64,000 bases of DNA, taken from NCBI RefSeq assembly GCF_025766255.1, contig NW_026516743.1:148526-212525 (forward strand), written 5' to 3'. The notes below the pieces were generated by a model. It was not told the DNA's origin, did no database searches, and saw only the letters and a list, made by a program, of their open reading frames with translations. Position 1 is the stretch's first letter. Every line of letters starts with the position of its first letter. Below are positions 23,589-35,628 of this stretch, in pieces. Made by a program: the position numbers and the translations under genes. Origin of the DNA: Zychaea mexicana. Lineage: Eukaryota > Mucoromycota > Mucoromycetes > Mucorales > Lichtheimiaceae.

Positions 23589-26106
23589 TTAATCCACAAC
23601 AATGCGAGCTTCCAATTCAGCAAATTCCTCAAAGAAGACCTGGATGGAATATTATCGACGAATTAGCTCTTGAATCCGAGATCTTTAAATCTATTTGATA
23701 ACATCCAGCAAAACAAAAAGAAGGCAATACCTGCAACAGATCGATTCCGTGCTTGACATCGTCGGTACCACCGACTTCACGGATCGAATGCATGCTGAGT
23801 TGAGGGTTACCCACATCTATCGAACCGCGACAACCAGCAAAAGCATAGTCAATATCAAGATACGTATATCCAACCCATTGATTGTCTGACTTACCAACTG
23901 TGCGAAGTCCAAGCTTTGCACTAAGCATTGGGCCGATTGTCGAGCCACAAGGGCTATCATTACGAACAACAAATTCCTTTTAAACCAATATATTTATCAG
24001 CTCCTGGTATCACTTTGGCCACAGTAGCCAACGCAAAGACAAAAACCTACCTGAATTGGGATCACATGCTTCTTTGCCAGCTCTTTCAAAACCAAACTGG
24101 TGACTGCAGTCGTAGCATATCTCTATTGTATTGCTGACATCTCTTGTGCGAGCCATTTTCACAGTTCTATGAGCATAGTTACCTGGTTTGCGTTGATCTT
24201 AATAACAGTACCCTTGTGCATGTGTGGTCGGTGGTTTTCTTCGTGTTTTCGGGGTAGTTGGGATGAATGGCATGTACCATATCTGCACTGATGAGGATAC
24301 TCTTGTGCATGGCCTCTTCAAAGGCAGTGGGCGATACTTTTGCGCCAGATAACAGTTCAGTGTTGGCCAAGCGCTGCAAGGTGGTTGGCAAAGGATTCGA
24401 GTCAGCACCGTGGGCGGTGGTGCTGCCAATCTTGTCATTGTCAAAGCAAACGGTCACACGGACGTTGGTATCGTTCTCAATGTTCTAAGATTGCAGCAAT
24501 GCTCGGATAGCGCAGTAGCTCATTTTTTGGTTGTCAAGACGAGGTGAGAAAATGAACTCGTTGCATACGCCACCAATTGTTGAAACCTGTATATTTATAT
24601 CCAAAGTTATCAGCAAAACATCAATTACTGTTCTCTCTCGCTCTACTGTCTAGCTGTTTTTTTTACCTGAGTATCATACAGAACCAATTCGAAATCGCGA
24701 ATTTGGCTTGCTATTAGAGTTAGCATATGTCAGTAAGAGGACATATAGGTCAACCATAACACAGTTATTCTAACCACAATATAAAGATAATACTACTAAC
24801 GTTTGACGCCCATTTCGTCGGCAAGTACACGAATCAACAAGGGGTGGTGGCCTTCTTCTGCTTCAATATGTTCGTCACTTTCAGTCTTGTTCAACTCTCT
24901 AACAGATGAGAATATGTAATTTTTGAGTATGTGTATACAAGAATGAGGATATATCTATTGTATATAAGGGAAAGAGGTGACATTTACGCTTTGGTGGCAG
25001 TAGCAAGAATTGGTGCAAGCTGGACTTCCTTGTTGAACGTGAACTACGGATAGTAAATGTGTTCATTTTCATTAAATAGAGTTTACTTCCATTTTCTAAT
25101 TCGCCAGCACATTAATATACTTACACTGTCGTTGGCATTACGATCCAAGTGGATTGCAAGTGTGGGAATACGCAAAAGAGGTCTAGGCACCCCAAAGTAC
25201 ATTAATTAAACAATGTACCTTCTCTATTACACTAACTCAAAAAAATCATCCTTTTACCTACCTGTCCACTTTAACCACTGTGTGACGGTATTTGCCATTG
25301 TTGTCTTCGACCATGACGCATCCAGCAACGCCCAAATCACGATCCATGCGTGCCTGATCGATAAACCCATACTTGTTAGGTATCCGAGTCGCAATGATTA
25401 CTATTTTCTTATGTCCCTTACCAGATACCACCACCGTAAAGCTGGACACCGACTTCCAGATAACCACTCTTTTCCTTTTTAGAGATAGGTTTGACCTATT
25501 GTGCATAACAGTATGGAACATGAATAAACACTTCGATCCAACAAGAAGCTTCCCCTTCTTTCTTGTAATCATTTACCTTTAAGCAAGGAGAATCAGTATG
25601 CGCGCCCACAATAGTAGACCCGTTACCAGGAACGTATTTGCCACCGACAACAAAAGCAACGATCGACGAGCCGTTTCGAGTAAAATAGTATTTGCCATTG
25701 CGTTCAATAGCACCATTCCAGTTGTCACGTTCCTTGATCTCTGTGAAACCTGCCTACATTTACCCCCAACTCCGTACGTAAGGACCAACTTCTGACTGTT
25801 GTACTATTCATATTTGCAAAAGAGGTGTGTATACCTGTTTCAGCAGCTCAGCAGCTCCATGAGTGCAGTGGAAGGGCGATGGCGACTTGTTGACGAAATC
25901 CACAAAGTCGCGTGCTGGATGTAACAGTGTTCTAATACTTTAAAACCATGCATAAAATCCGAGAAGTGTGAAAGAAAAGTAGAGGGTGACATACCTTCTT
26001 GAGGAATAGAAGGATTGAACTATACATTACAATTTGCGATAAAAGCTAACTTAATGTATTACACTTTGATAGCAGCAATAATCGTTTAATGAGCTAGCTT
26101 TACCAT
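23589..26106 (-). pseudogene. M18 aspartyl aminopeptidase pseudogene (copy 1)
   Basis: A many-exon relic of a DNPEP-type M18 metallopeptidase, which removes N-terminal Asp/Glu. It starts ATG at 26106, then [44 protein letters not shown] (metal His-Asp), SGYLEVGVQLYGGGIW, PTLAIHLDRNANDS, PRLDNQKMSYCAIRAL, AFEEAMHKSILISADM, HAIHPNY, NPQLSMHSIREVGGTD, and ends FEEFAELEARIVVD at 23589. Lesions: about 4 nt missing after YGGGIWHAW (25362 region), which breaks the frame into DRDLGVAG; an in-frame TAG after ALLQS (near 24485); and one base missing in PNYPEKHEENHRP (near 24250). The catalytic Glu pair, expected as FDNEEVGS, reads FDNDKIGS. All four are also in copy 2, so the gene died before the duplication. 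Splice sites mostly survive, so death is fairly recent. Confidence 0.85.
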
Positions 26107-26560
26107 GATTCTTGTGGAAACGTACGTGAGAGATTACATTAAAAAAAAGAAGCTTGCGTGTGTAGTACATGTATGCGCGAAAACAGACGGACGAAAGTTT
26201 CCCCTGACGGAATTGACGGTCATTCCGCTGTCAGGTGGGACAGGGCTGAACCTGTTTACCAGAAAAGAAACAAGTTGCCTAAAACGATGGTCAGCCTTCA
26301 TTTGACGTTGATACACGTCTAACTATTACACCCGAGAAGATCAGTCAGTATCAATCTATTTAAGAGCTCTCAGGAACGTATCTCAATAGTGGGATTCCAG
26401 TGTATAAGGCAGTAATAATACGTGAGTAGAGACCGCGAAAAAAAATGAACAACTTTATTCTTCTTTGTAAAGATAGCCAGGTAAGAAAAAGAAAGGTTAA
26501 TACTGCTACTGCTGCTAAGGAGAAGGGGAACAATGACAGCCAAAACTGCTGCTGCTATCG
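26107..26560. other. Intergenic between epoxide hydrolase 3' end and M18 5' end
   Basis: No gene seen besides the inverted repeat at 26203-26235. Presumed M18 promoter and epoxide hydrolase 3' UTR. Confidence 0.5.
26203..26235. repeat. Inverted repeat about 100 bp upstream of the M18 start
   Basis: CCTGAC-GGAAT at 26203-26213 is mirrored by ATTCC-GCT-GTCAGG at 26222-26235. It forms a near-perfect palindrome around TGACGGTC and lies about 100 bp upstream of the M18 start codon. Also at 35271-35303. Candidate regulator site or hairpin. Confidence 0.6.
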
Positions 26561-27930
26561 CTACTTTAAGTATTCCATCGTCTTCAAAAATTTGCCAAAT
26601 CGTTGCACCTCATCCACCAGCAACGCTCCACACTCCAAGGCCGGAAAATGACCTCCCTAAAGATAGCAGAGAGTGAGCAAGAGAATACCATAGTGAAGCA
26701 AAAGCATATATGTACATACCATGTCGAGTTCGTTGTATTGCTGCAAATTGAAGTTTGCTTCAAGCCATTCGCGAGGGACCTACATAGTAAGATTCAGTCA
26801 CCGTGCTGTCAGCTTGTTTGTTTCATGACAATCGCACCATCTTTTATAAAGTAATACCTTGCTTAGATCAGCAGGGAAGCAGGACACTGCACTCGGGATG
26901 TTGACGTAAAGCGGGAACACCGCCTTCACTCCTGCATCATTGAAGGTTTCATAGTAGAAACGGATCGACGAGGAAATCGAATTTGTCAGCCAGAAGAGAG
27001 TGACTTGAGTGAGGAACTCGTCGGTGGTGATGGTGTCTGGCAACACGACACTGTCATCCTTGTTTTCAGGATATGACCAATTGTGGTACTTTTCGAGTAG
27101 CCAAGCTAAGTATTTATTGTGGCAGTTAGTGGGGAAAATGATCAATTACTGATGATAGATGGGGTTATGATGCATTTACCCAAAAGGCCCACTGGACTGT
27201 CAGTCAAACCATATGCTAAAGTGTACGGTCGTGTACTCTGGATGGCACAGTAACCAAGTTCAGGATCATTTTCAACGTCGACAAACGATCGGCCCTTGAT
27301 TTTGGAAGAACCACGACCATAGACTGTGTCCATACCGAGAGCGATGCTAGCCATAAACTTTGCCACCTTGAGTGGGTGGGACCATAGAAAACCGGGCGTT
27401 GGGATGGGTGGCATACATCCGGACGTGGCCGTGTGGAATCCCTTGCACTGCTGAGGATGCTTGACAGCGAGCCATTTGCCGACCATGGTGCCAAAGTCGG
27501 ATCCGTGAACCACTTGAACAGATATGGGTATACATTTATCAGCACATGCTCTTGGTATTGCATCCAACGAAACGGTCATATTTACTGTATTCATCGTAAC
27601 CGAGTACTGATGTCATGAGCTTGTGAAAGATTTCACCGCTCTTTGAGCCACCGTGGCCGGGAAGTTTGGGTGCTTCTGAAAAGCCAAAGAACTTTGGATT
27701 TCCGCGCGGTAGTGATGCCACTTGTTCATTTCGGCACGCGCCTTTTCCCAGTTGTAGTCGTTGAGCCAGGCTTGAACGAGAGGCTCAACAGCTCGTCGAG
27801 GTGCACCATACTTCCAGCCGACATTCTTTTCGAGCTCGTTCGGATACTCAACGTTCTGTAGCTTTTCTTTGAGCGAAGCAAGACGCTGAGGTGGAATGGA
27901 CGGGATTTCAAAAGGTTCGATGCTAGACAT
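26561..27930 (-). pseudogene. Epoxide hydrolase with internal deletion (copy 1)
   Basis: Microsomal-type (EPHX1-like) epoxide hydrolase. The start at 27930 reads MSSIEPFEIPSIPPQRL and leads into the EHN domain (NVGWKYGAPRRAVEPLVQAW, then MNKWHHYRAEIQ). In family members about 70-80 residues follow, including the HGxP oxyanion motif. Here RAEIQ is joined directly to FFGFSEAPKLPGHGG in another frame, so that segment is deleted and the frame shifts. The rest is intact: VHGSDFGTMVGKW (nucleophile Asp), IQSTRPYTLAYGLTDSPVG, LEKYHNWSYPENK, NSISSSIRFYYETFND, REWLEANFNLQQYNELDM, GGHFPALECGALLVDEVQ (catalytic His), ending MEYLK at 26561. The deletion is identical in copy 2, so it predates the duplication. 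Without the oxyanion strand no active enzyme is expected. Confidence 0.82.
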
Positions 27931-28396
27931 GGGTCTTGTCTTATTCGTGTTGTGTGTGTGTGTGTCGACACAGAGAAGGAAAAAGGGCGTGTGTGAAAAA
28001 GAAAGAAAGAAAGAAAGGATCATTGCTTCATGCAAACCGAGCTGATATAAATAGATAACACACAAACCGCGTGGTGGACCGGAAGGGTTAAAAAGAGTAC
28101 GCTATCAGCAACGGGTTGCCATGGTAACGAAGTCGCACGAACGCCGCAGCAGTCTGTTTAGGTAAATCTTACGCAGGGCTGCGGTGATGAATCCATTGAT
28201 CAAAGACAGGTTCTTTTACATCACCACAAGGCAGCGGCATCAGTCATTTTTTTTATCAGAAAAACAACCCGTACGAAAATCCTCCTGCTCTTTTAATGTG
28301 CTCATCGTTCTTTCTTGGATCACAAGCACTGTGTGTAACAGGATCGACATGCTTCCTTATTCGGCACATTGTCGCGAGAGCATCTTTCACTGGTGC
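27931..28396. other. Upstream region of the epoxide hydrolase pseudogene
   Basis: Contains a GT repeat (about 27948-27964), a GAAA repeat (about 28000-28018), an ATATAAATA-like stretch near 28044 that could be a TATA element on the minus strand, and the X-box at 28115. No gene seen. Confidence 0.5.
28115..28128. promoter_or_regulatory. X-box (RFX-type) palindrome
   Basis: GTTGCCATGGTAAC matches the RFX/Crt1 X-box consensus (GTNRCC-NN-RGYAAC) at every fixed position. It lies about 185 bp upstream of the epoxide hydrolase start codon. Fungal Rfx1/Crt1 proteins bind such sites, often to repress DNA-damage genes. Function here is inference. Confidence 0.6.
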
Positions 28397-29719
28397 TTAG
28401 GGGCATATAGGGAAGTCGATTTTCAACCACACTTAAACCATTCTGCTTTCTTTAATACATGTGAGCCCAAGCCGACTCTTCTTTGATGGCACAAAACCCT
28501 TTGCCTTTAAGAATAATCACACAAAACGTAGATGTTGCTAGCACTGCTGACAATTGGTTTGTCAAAGTTGACAGACTCTGATAGACTCGCTAAGATTATA
28601 TGTGAGCCCGCTAGCAAAAGCTGGTCCGCTTGCAAAAGTTGGACTCGCCCAAAAAAAAATAATTGGGGAAAATTTAGCGAGTAAGCTGGACTTGCTTCAG
28701 ATGCTATATTATTGTCATTTTCTTTTTTTTGTGTAAAAAGTGGGGAACGAATGGGAAAAGAAACTGATCATTCTTGAAAGAACTTTCAGCTCCCCACTCC
28801 TACTTCGAAAAGTAGAAGCACGATGTCAACCCGGCGATAGCTCGAAGGCCCCCGACACAGCTGGAATACCACTGCTGGCTTTATTCACCGCATCCAATTC
28901 GTTGAGAAACTTTTTTTTCGCAGCGAATGGCACAATTTATGGGCAACGTCCGCTATTGAAGCGACTTGTGGGTCAATTTTCAAATTTCGCTTGCATCGCT
29001 TTAACCCCAATAGAGGCCCTTCCTGTCATGACTATTCGTTGACCTCTACTCAATCCCTCAACAACTTTATCGTCAATCATCACCCAACTTATCAACCTTC
29101 ATAAATATAAATGTAATCACTCGACTTGTTCCTTGTTCCTTTCTCATCATCTGGTCTCCTTGACCTTCCGATATTCTTCTTGCCTTGACCTAGATTCATC
29201 TCTCCTCTGTCTTTGGCTTGTCTTGTTTTGTCGTCGCTTCCGGCTCACTTTATGACGCATGCCCGTAACACTAATTCAAGTGCCCGTGTATGATCCAGCC
29301 TTCGGATAAAGCTCTTCCAAGTGCATGTCAACTGCAAGATTGTGTGAGAAACAATGAGTCTGTTTGTAAGGGATTCTCTCACTCTGTAACCTTTAACTAC
29401 CAAGAATAACTTTACCACAATACAAGCCTTTTTTTATTAGTATATGTACAATATCAAAACTGACAATTACGTTAAACACACAATCTGAAACCTGGTTGAA
29501 AAACTAGGGCACATCGGTGTGCTTCTATGGGTAAATCTATCATAAGCGTTGGCTATCCAATTTGTCACTGGGGATTCTGCGAGATCATTGTTCTTCATAG
29601 GCAAGAAGTTTTTACCAGACAGCAGTGAGAGGTCGAACCTACGACCGTTTGAGCATGCTCAGAAAGGCTTCCCGAAATGGTGTGGAAATTCTTTCACAGT
29701 TTTGCGCTAGCCTTGTTAG
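28397..29719. repeat. Element R, copy 2
   Basis: Near-identical to R copy 1; it forms the junction between the two full units. Confidence 0.75.
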
Positions 29720-30220
29720 GTCGTCCATCGTCTCTTCATTTGGTGTATCTTTATCTATTATGTATGTGAAGAAAAGGTTAATCCGGCCCGGTAAATGTAT
29801 TTGACAGCAGGCAATGTACAATGTGAATTATGTGATTCAACATCAGAATCAAGTAGTGTAGAATATGTCGATACGGCCAGGTATATGTATCGGACAATAG
29901 GCTACATAAAGTACATGACCGTTAGAGTGACAATTTTCTTGAGTGTTGGTTAATCCGTGTAACATCAAGATCTGTTTGGATAAAGAATCTGTACATGGCA
30001 GTTTGACCTAGCTTTCGTTAACTTTCACAATCCCTGGTTTCCATGAATTTGAAGAATGAAATTTTAGGGGAACCACTGTATAAATGTATGGGACAACAAA
30101 CGATTCAACAGTAAAAATGCATAAAAGGTTATGCTGCTGCTGCATGGAAATTTTATTATAATATGTTATACAGTATCACCGACGATTACATTGCTCAGAG
30201 AAACATTCGCATAATATACT
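29720..30220. other. Intergenic, copy 2 equivalent of 20653-21156
   Basis: Carries the same 29-bp direct repeat pair (29784-29812, 29874-29902). No gene seen. Confidence 0.5.
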
Positions 30221-31346
30221 TCACTTTTTCTCAAAAGCTTCACTCAGTTGATTGGTAATCATGGCCATGGTTTGTTCATACGCCGGTGTATCAACAGGAA
30301 CAGTAGCATATCCATGAACTGTTTTTAAGCACATACAAGAAGGAACCATGAGTAATCACAATCCACCACTGTAGTAGTAAGGTAACAAAGAGAAGAAGCA
30401 TGCTTCAACATAGAGTATAATACGTACTTGCGCCAATGACCCGAACAGTGGCATTAGGTACTCCAGCATTGGTCAATCGACGAGCATAGTCTTCACCTTC
30501 ATCACGCAAAATGTCTGCTTCTGCGGTGAAAATTAGAGCTGGTGGGAGTCCTTGAAGCTCCTCGGTGGTCGCCAACATTGGGAATCCGATCTTTGTCTTC
30601 TCACAGTCATTCCAATACGCCTTATCAAAGAATATAGCGTCTTCGTTTTTCAAATAGTAGTCGCCGCCGCCAAAAAGCTTTGCAGATTCGTACTTGTCGC
30701 GCGAAGCTGCTGTCGCGGGATAAAGTAATATCTGAGCTTTGATAGCGCTTGGTAGACCACGTTCTTTGGCCATCACTAAGAACGGTAAAAGTGTCCTTCT
30801 TTAGCTTTGCATTTTGTCACTTTTGTCTTTTCAATCTTTCGTATCCTTAATATACATAGTAATGCATACATGGAATGACTGCAGATAGATTGCCTCCTGC
30901 TGAGTCGTCGCAGACAGCAAGACGGCTTACGTCAACATTTATGGAGTCGCCATTTTCAACAACCCAAGAGAGCGCTGCAAATGCGTTTTCATGAGCTGCG
31001 GGATACTTGGACTCTGGAGCGAGTGGGTAGTCAACGAATACAACCGCTACATTGTTCCTCACACAAATCTGGTTGTAGGAGCCAGCCATTAGTATTCCTC
31101 TTGTGATATCCAATAGAAGCGGTGTGTAATCATACATGTGAATTTTCCATTTCTTAAAGTACGAACTTACATCTTTAACTAGTTTGCCATGAGTATATTT
31201 GCTACCGAAAACCCAACCGCCGCCGTGACTTTTGAATTGATGTCAAAAAGAAACAGGTTTAGTATTGTTAAACCTCCCAGAGAAGAGGATATTGAAGGTC
31301 AATAAGAATGTATGAACTCACTAGAATACGACAGCAGGGAGAATAA
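30221..31346 (-). pseudogene. HSL-family alpha/beta hydrolase, 5'-truncated (copy 2)
   Basis: Same exons and motifs as copy 1: HGGGWVFGS, CDDSAGGNLSA, ADILRDEG, HGYATVP and the stop at 30221. It has the same missing 5' end at the head-to-head junction with the epoxide hydrolase fragment. The coding exons show essentially no differences from copy 1. Differences sit in introns and flanks, for example one A fewer near 31153. Confidence 0.72.
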
Positions 31347-31392
31347 CTACATACCGTCATCCTATCTAATTTGCACGCTAAGATTTCAAAAG

Positions 31393-32394
31393 TGCTGTCG
31401 GGGTCTGACTGGGGATCTAACATTGGCAACTGGATGGCTAGAAACTGCTCGGACCGCTGCAAGGAATTCCATAGCGTTATGCCGCTTTGTTTACCACCCT
31501 CACCAACAAACACGCTATCGCTTTTATGGACGCACCCGCTTCACGTAATTAAGTATTATGCAGCATAATATTGGGCATCGAAGCCGTATATGGCAATGGG
31601 TTTGAAGCCGAAGAACTGGCATTTGCCGGTGTGCAAAGCGATCCTGAATCAGGTTACCGTGCTATCCAGGCACCCGTCCTTATTCATTAGCGTATGGCCT
31701 AGTTGATAGCCCTGTAGGTCTCTTGGGTATGTTAAAATCTGTATTATACTACCGCTGTTGGTTAATGTTGTAAAACTGCATATTCTAACTTGTCACCCCT
31801 AACTCATTTTGCTAACATAGCATGGATGCTTGAAAAGTTTCATAATTGGACTGATCATGGCGGTATACATGACATCGAGTCGTTACCAGATACCATTTCT
31901 GTTGATGAATTCTTGACGATGGTGACCATTTATTGGCTTACAAATTCCATGTCTTCATCCATACGTGTATACTATGAGGCCTTCCACGAGGATGAGACCA
32001 TGTCAACATGCATGGGTCGCGTCAATATCCCTACTGCGATCATCCAATTTCCTGCTGAGCTTGCAAAGGTACATATAGCTATTAGTATTAAATCATTCCC
32101 AAATGCACCACGATCTTTGTGCTAATGGGTCAATTCTTTTCATGTGCTAAAACACAGTTTCCCAGAGACTGGGCGGAAACGAGTGTAAACTTACAACAGT
32201 ATAATGAACCGGATGTGGTAACAACTTGTGCTTTTTCTTATACTTCATTCATTATACATATACGGAATCCTAACGACTGGATCGTGTGTTTTTTGTAGGG
32301 AGGCCACTTTCCGGCCTTGGAGACAGATCAATTACTATTGGATGATCTTCAGCGCTTTGGGAAACTGTTAAGAACCAAAAAGTGGATCAACTGA
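31393..32394 (+). pseudogene. Epoxide hydrolase fragment, 5'-truncated (copy 2)
   Basis: Better preserved than copy 1. SGSDWGSNIGNWMA is in frame; the exon WMLEKFHNWTDHGGIHDIES runs cleanly to FPAELAK; the later exons read RDWAETSVNLQQYNEPDV and GGHFPALETDQLL. It has its own lesions: one base missing at about 31669 (TATCCAGGCACC where copy 1 has TATCCACGGCACC), breaking the frame before TRPYSLAYGL, and one base missing near 31561 relative to copy 1. It has no EHN domain, oxyanion motif or start. The lesions differ between copies, so this fragment kept decaying after the duplication, or sequencing errors are present. Confidence 0.8.
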
Positions 32395-32657
32395 TATGCA
32401 TGGTGAACTATCATAATACTCGCTTGTATACCTGCTCAATGGGCACGCATCGACCAAATTATATCATATCATTGTACGCAATGAGCTTAACTATTGCCAA
32501 TATATCTTCAAAAAATCGTGATTTGTTATTTCGCTCAATTATAATGATACGGGAGTGTAGGAACGAAGGGATTGAATAGAGCTCCTTATCCAAACTCACA
32601 TTGTTATTTCTATTACCCACTACCACCGAACCGGTTATTCATATCATAATACAACCT

Positions 32658-35174
32658 TTAATCCACAACAATGCGAGCTTCCAATTCAGCAAATTCCTCA
32701 AAGAAGACCTGGATGGAATATTATCGACGAATTAGCTCTTGAATCCGAGATCTTTAAATCTATTTGATAACATCCAGCAAAACAAAAAGAAGGCAATACC
32801 TGCAACAGATCGATTCCGTGCTTGACATCGTCGGTACCACCGACTTCACGGATCGAATGCATGCTGAGTTGAGGGTTACCCACATCTATCGAACCGCGAC
32901 AACCAGCAAAAGCATAGTCAATATCAAGATACGTATATCCAACCCATTGATTGTCTGACTTACCAACTGTGCGAAGTCCAAGCTTTGCACTAAGCATTGG
33001 GCCGATTGTCGAGCCACAAGGGCTATCATTACGAACAACAAATTCCTTTTAAACCAATATATTTATCAGCTCCTGGTATCACTTTGGCCACAGTAGCCAA
33101 CGCAAAGACAAAAACCTACCTGAATTGGGATCACATGCTTCTTTGCCAGCTCTTTCAAAACCAAACTGGTGACTGCAGTCGTAGCATATCTCTATTGTAT
33201 TGCTGACATCTCTTGTGCGAGCCATTTTCACAGTTCTATGAGCATAGTTACCTGGTTTGCGTTGATCTTAATAACAGTACCCTTGTGCATGTGTGGTCGG
33301 TGGTTTTCTTCGTGTTTTCGGGGTAGTTGGGATGAATGGCATGTACCATATCTGCACTGATGAGGATACTCTTGTGCATGGCCTCTTCAAAGGCAGTGGG
33401 CGATACTTTTGCGCCAGATAACAGTTCAGTGTTGGCCAAGCGCTGCAAGGTGGTTGGCAAAGGATTCGAGTCAGCACCGTGGGCGGTGGTGCTGCCAATC
33501 TTGTCATTGTCAAAGCAAACGGTCACACGGACGTTGGTATCGTTCTCAATGTTCTAAGATTGCAGCAATGCTCGGATAGCGCAGTAGCTCATTTTTTGGT
33601 TGTCAAGACGAGGTGAGAAAATGAACTCGTTGCATACGCCACCAATTGTTGAAACCTGTATATTTATATCCAAAGTTATCAGCAAAACATCAATTACTGT
33701 TCTCTCTCGCTCTACTGTCTAGCTGTTTTTTTTACCTGAGTATCATACAGAACCAATTCGAAATCGCGAATTTGGCTTGCTATTAGAGTTAGCATATGTC
33801 AGTAAGAGGACATATAGGTCAACCATAACACAGTTATTCTAACCACAATATAAAGATAATACTACTAACGTTTGACGCCCATTTCGTCGGCAAGTACACG
33901 AATCAACAAGGGGTGGTGGCCTTCTTCTGCTTCAATATGTTCGTCACTTTCAGTCTTGTTCAACTCTCTAACAGATGAGAATATGTAATTTTTGAGTATG
34001 TGTATACAAGAATGAGGATATATCTATTGTATATAAGGGAAAGAGGTGACATTTACGCTTTGGTGGCAGTAGCAAGAATTGGTGCAAGCTGGACTTCCTT
34101 GTTGAACGTGAACTACGGATAGTAAATGTGTTCATTTTCATTAAATAGAGTTTACTTCCATTTTCTAATTCGCCAGCACATTAATATACTTACACTGTCG
34201 TTGGCATTACGATCCAAGTGGATTGCAAGTGTGGGAATACGCAAAAGAGGTCTAGGCACCCCAAAGTACATTAATTAAACAATGTACCTTCTCTATTACA
34301 CTAACTCAAAAAATCATCCTTTTACCTACCTGTCCACTTTAACCACTGTGTGACGGTATTTGCCATTGTTGTCTTCGACCATGACGCATCCAGCAACGCC
34401 CAAATCACGATCCATGCGTGCCTGATCGATAAACCCATACTTGTTAGGTATCCGAGTCGCAATGATTACTATTTTCTCATGTCCCTTACCAGATACCACC
34501 ACCGTAAAGCTGGACACCGACTTCCAGATAACCACTCTTTTCCTTTTTAGAGATAGGTTTGACCTATTGTGCATAACAGTATGGAACATGAATAAACACT
34601 TCGATCCAACAAGAAGCTTCCCCTTCTTTCTTGTAATCATTTACCTTTAAGCAAGGAGAATCAGTATGCGCGCCCACAATAGTAGACCCGTTACCAGGAA
34701 CGTATTTGCCACCGACAACAAAAGCAACGATCGACGAGCCGTTTCGAGTAAAATAGTATTTGCCATTGCGTTCAATAGCACCATTCCAGTTGTCACGTTC
34801 CTTGATCTCTGTGAAACCTGCCTACATTTACCCCCAACTCCGTACGTAAGGACCAACTTCTGACTGTTGTACTATTCATATTTGCAAAAGAGGTGTGTAT
34901 ACCTGTTTCAGCAGCTCAGCAGCTCCATGAGTGCAGTGGAAGGGCGATGGCGACTTGTTGACGAAATCCACAAAGTCGCGTGCTGGATGTAACAGTGTTC
35001 TAATACTTTAAAACCATGCATAAAATCCGAGAAGTGTGAAAGAAAAGTAGAGGGTGACATACCTTCTTGAGGAATAGAAGGATTGAACTATACATTACAA
35101 TTTGCGATAAAAGCTAACTTAATGTATTACACTTTGATAGCAGCAATAATCGTTTAATGAGCTAGCTTTACCAT
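32658..35174 (-). pseudogene. M18 aspartyl aminopeptidase pseudogene (copy 2)
   Basis: Carries the same disabling changes as copy 1: the break after YGGGIWHAW, an in-frame TAG after ALLQS, the missing base in PNYPEKHEENHRP, and FDNDKIGS in place of the catalytic Glu pair. Only a few silent or intronic changes distinguish it, for example CTTATGTCCC versus CTCATGTCCC near 34480. Confidence 0.85.
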
Positions 35175-35628
35175 GATTCTTGTGGAAACGTACGTGAGAG
35201 ATTACATTAAAAAAAAGAAGCTTGCGTGTGTAGTACATGTATGCGCGAAAACAGACGGACGAAAGTTTCCCCTGACGGAATTGACGGTCATTCCGCTGTC
35301 AGGTGGGACAGGGCTGAACCTGTTTACCAGAAAAGAAACAAGTTGCCTAAAACGATGGTCAGCCTTCATTTGACGTTGATACACGTCTAACTATTACACC
35401 CGAGAAGATCAGTCAGTATCAATCTTTTAAGAGCTCTCAGGAACGTATCTCAATAGTGGGATTCCCAGTGTATAAGGCAGTAATAATACGTGAGTAGAGA
35501 CCGCGAAAAAAAATGAACAACTTTATTCTTCTTTGTAAAGATAGCCAGGTAAGAAAAAGAAAGGTTAATACTGCTACTGCTGCTAAGGAGAAGGGGAACA
35601 ATGACAGCCAAAACTGCTGCTGCTATCG
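35175..35628. other. Intergenic, copy 2 equivalent of 26107-26560
   Basis: No gene seen beyond the inverted repeat. Differs from copy 1 by two bases fewer in an ATCTATTTAAG tract and one extra C near 35465. Confidence 0.5.
35271..35303. repeat. Inverted repeat upstream of M18 (copy 2)
   Basis: Identical to the palindrome at 26203-26235. Confidence 0.6.

Larger units (their letters stand above)
19330..28396. repeat. Tandem segmental duplication, copy 1 (about 9.07 kb)
   Basis: The sequence from 19330 recurs at 28397 in the same orientation and near-identical throughout, with an offset of about 9,067-9,069 bp. The left boundary is clear: copy 1 is preceded by purine-rich DNA (GGAAAAGGA), copies 2 and 3 by CTTTCACTGGTGC, and shared sequence then starts TTAGGGGCATAT. 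Content: 1.3 kb element R, an alpha/beta hydrolase, an epoxide hydrolase fragment, an M18 peptidase pseudogene, and an epoxide hydrolase pseudogene with its upstream region. Copy 1 differs from copy 2 mainly by scattered substitutions and a cluster of one-base indels between about 22340 and 23515. Confidence 0.97.
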
